From Pseudomonadota bacterium (GTDB lineage Bacteria > Pseudomonadota > Alphaproteobacteria > Acetobacterales > Acetobacteraceae), in assembly GCA_021845835.1 (NCBI GenBank), contig JAJZVE010000255.1, positions 1 through 6,720 on the forward strand: DNA of 6,720 bases, given 5' to 3'. The translations under genes were made by a program, and so were the position numbers. The notes beneath the pieces are model-generated. The model saw only the letters and a list, made by a program, of their open reading frames with translations, was not told the origin of the DNA and did not search any database. Position 1 is the first letter of the stretch. Every line of letters begins with the position of its first letter. Of this stretch, positions 6,701-6,720 are shown one piece after another.

Positions 6701-6720
6701 GGTCGTCGCCGGCAACCAGC
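3720..6720 (-). CDS. Fused indolepyruvate (2-oxoacid) ferredoxin oxidoreductase family protein, 5' end cut by window edge
   Basis: The family oxidatively decarboxylates 2-oxoacids, classically indolepyruvate and other arylpyruvates, with CoA to acyl-CoA, CO2 and reduced ferredoxin, using thiamine diphosphate and [4Fe-4S] clusters. The frame is open to base 6720, giving 999 visible residues; full members have about 1150-1190, so some 150-190 N-terminal residues are missing. The true N-terminus is not GTG at 6680: the sequence before it encodes GDDHACKSST, which joins VPHQSE as a conserved family block. Later (visible numbering): CSGCPHN (276-282); the ThDP/Mg site GDGTYYHSG (340-348) with NDAVAM (369-374); Fe-S ligands Cys478, 481, 484, 490 and Cys511, 517, 522; the gamma-subunit-like domain with GIGGTGV (564-570) and AGLAQKGGSV (594-603); and a C-terminal helical region (about 770-999) typical of the fused proteobacterial form. 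It ends in TAG at 3720. No ferredoxin gene is visible. The family is certain; the in vivo 2-oxoacid is unknown. Confidence 0.95.
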   Translation of the reverse strand, partial: LVAGDDHACKSSTVPHQSEPAFAAAHIPVLVPSDLRDILELGLHGWAMSRWSGRYVGFKTVADVVESSSSVAFRLAALRLRLPDGPPPAVHIRVADPPLEMEARLHALGLPAAQDYARANGLDRIALDAPDPALGIITFGKSYHDTLQALADLGGAPVRLLKLALVWPVDPATVRRFAAGLQEIIVVEEKSGFVEQQVRDILYDMPDRPRVFGKRDATGAPLLHAGGELSADTIARALAARLPQTEALRARRQGLEARLERVAHGEVVAARKPYFCSGCPHNTSTKVIDGSRAMAGIGCHFMARWMDRSTEFYSHMGGEGAAWIGQAPFTEEKHVFANLGDGTYYHSGLMAIRAAVASGVNITYKLLFNDAVAMTGGQKVDGPLSVPQITRQLAAEGVARIAVVTDEPEKHAGVADFAPGVTVHHRHELQDVERAFRDTPGCTAIVYDQTCATEKRRRRKRGTYPDPQRRAFINADVCEGCGDCSRASNCLSVVPLETAFGTRRQIDQSSCNKDFSCVEGFCPSFVTVHGGTLRRRTRVTPDDASLPEPTIPSLDAPWSLLVTGIGGTGVVTIGALLGMAAHTEGRHANVLDIAGLAQKGGSVWSHVRVAAQADDLHGLHVGLGQADLVLGGDLVVTAGPDVLGTLRRDISHVVLNTHETATADFVLDGDFRLPAARLRRSVVEAAGPANVDLLDATTIAASLLGDAIAANVFLLGFAWQKGLIPLQRASLLDAIELNGAAVELNTAAFAWGRLAAADLKRVLAASGLAERPVLPRTLDEIVAHSVAHLTAYQSRRYARRYRALVERVQEVEGRIFSGSTALATAVARGYAKLLAYKDEYEVARLYRSAAFRKSLDAQFENVQRIEVHLAPPLLARRDKRTGRLSKRAYGPWMLTAFRFLAPLKVLRGTALDPFGHSEERRAERRLIAEYEAVVAEILERLSARTLPIAVELASLPERIRGYGHVKDKAMREAAAARERLLERLREAVPAPPAMPLAAE

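Overview
The window is a compact, very GC-rich (about 70% by eye) stretch of bacterial chromosome. Every supportable gene lies on the minus strand, so transcription runs from high to low coordinates. GC-biased codon choice, an FCD-type GntR regulator and a fused indolepyruvate:ferredoxin oxidoreductase point to an alpha- or betaproteobacterium with a large catabolic repertoire. That placement is an inference; no marker gene is present. No RNA gene, insertion sequence, CRISPR array or pseudogene was found, and no gap reaches 300 bases.

In order of transcription: (1) 6720-3720 is most of a large fused 2-oxoacid (indolepyruvate-type) ferredoxin oxidoreductase whose N-terminus lies beyond the right edge. 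(2) After a 157-bp gap comes a complete RidA/YjgF-family protein (3562-3170). (3) A 94-bp gap holds a strong hairpin just past the ridA-like stop, then a GTATAC-centred dyad that looks like a GntR operator. (4) Next is a GntR/FCD transcriptional regulator (3075-2350). (5) A thiolase-family enzyme (2366-1161) starts with GTG and overlaps the regulator gene by 17 bp. (6) Last is an AMP-forming acyl-CoA ligase (1155-1), 5 bp downstream of the thiolase and cut by the left edge. Its reading frame was translated codon by codon and is open throughout.

The genes read as a carboxylic-acid or 2-oxoacid catabolic locus. The oxidoreductase family turns 2-oxoacids (classically arylpyruvates from aromatic amino acids) into acyl-CoA with reduction of ferredoxin. 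The ligase activates a free acid to acyl-CoA, the thiolase would cleave a 3-oxoacyl-CoA, and the Rid protein may deal with a reactive or enamine-like intermediate. Regulator, thiolase and ligase are almost certainly one operon, probably autoregulated from the dyad at about 3085-3106. The substrate cannot be read from the sequence, and the dehydrogenase and hydratase steps expected between ligase and thiolase are not in the window.

Several proteins depart from family consensus at functional positions: Rid Arg105 is Met, the FCD domain has lost three of four expected metal ligands, the thiolase has HNPF for NEAF and CAAG for CxGG, and the ligase has HSVDL for the usual TGDL-type motif. These are the most useful leads. 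I see no clear evidence of a wholly new type of system.
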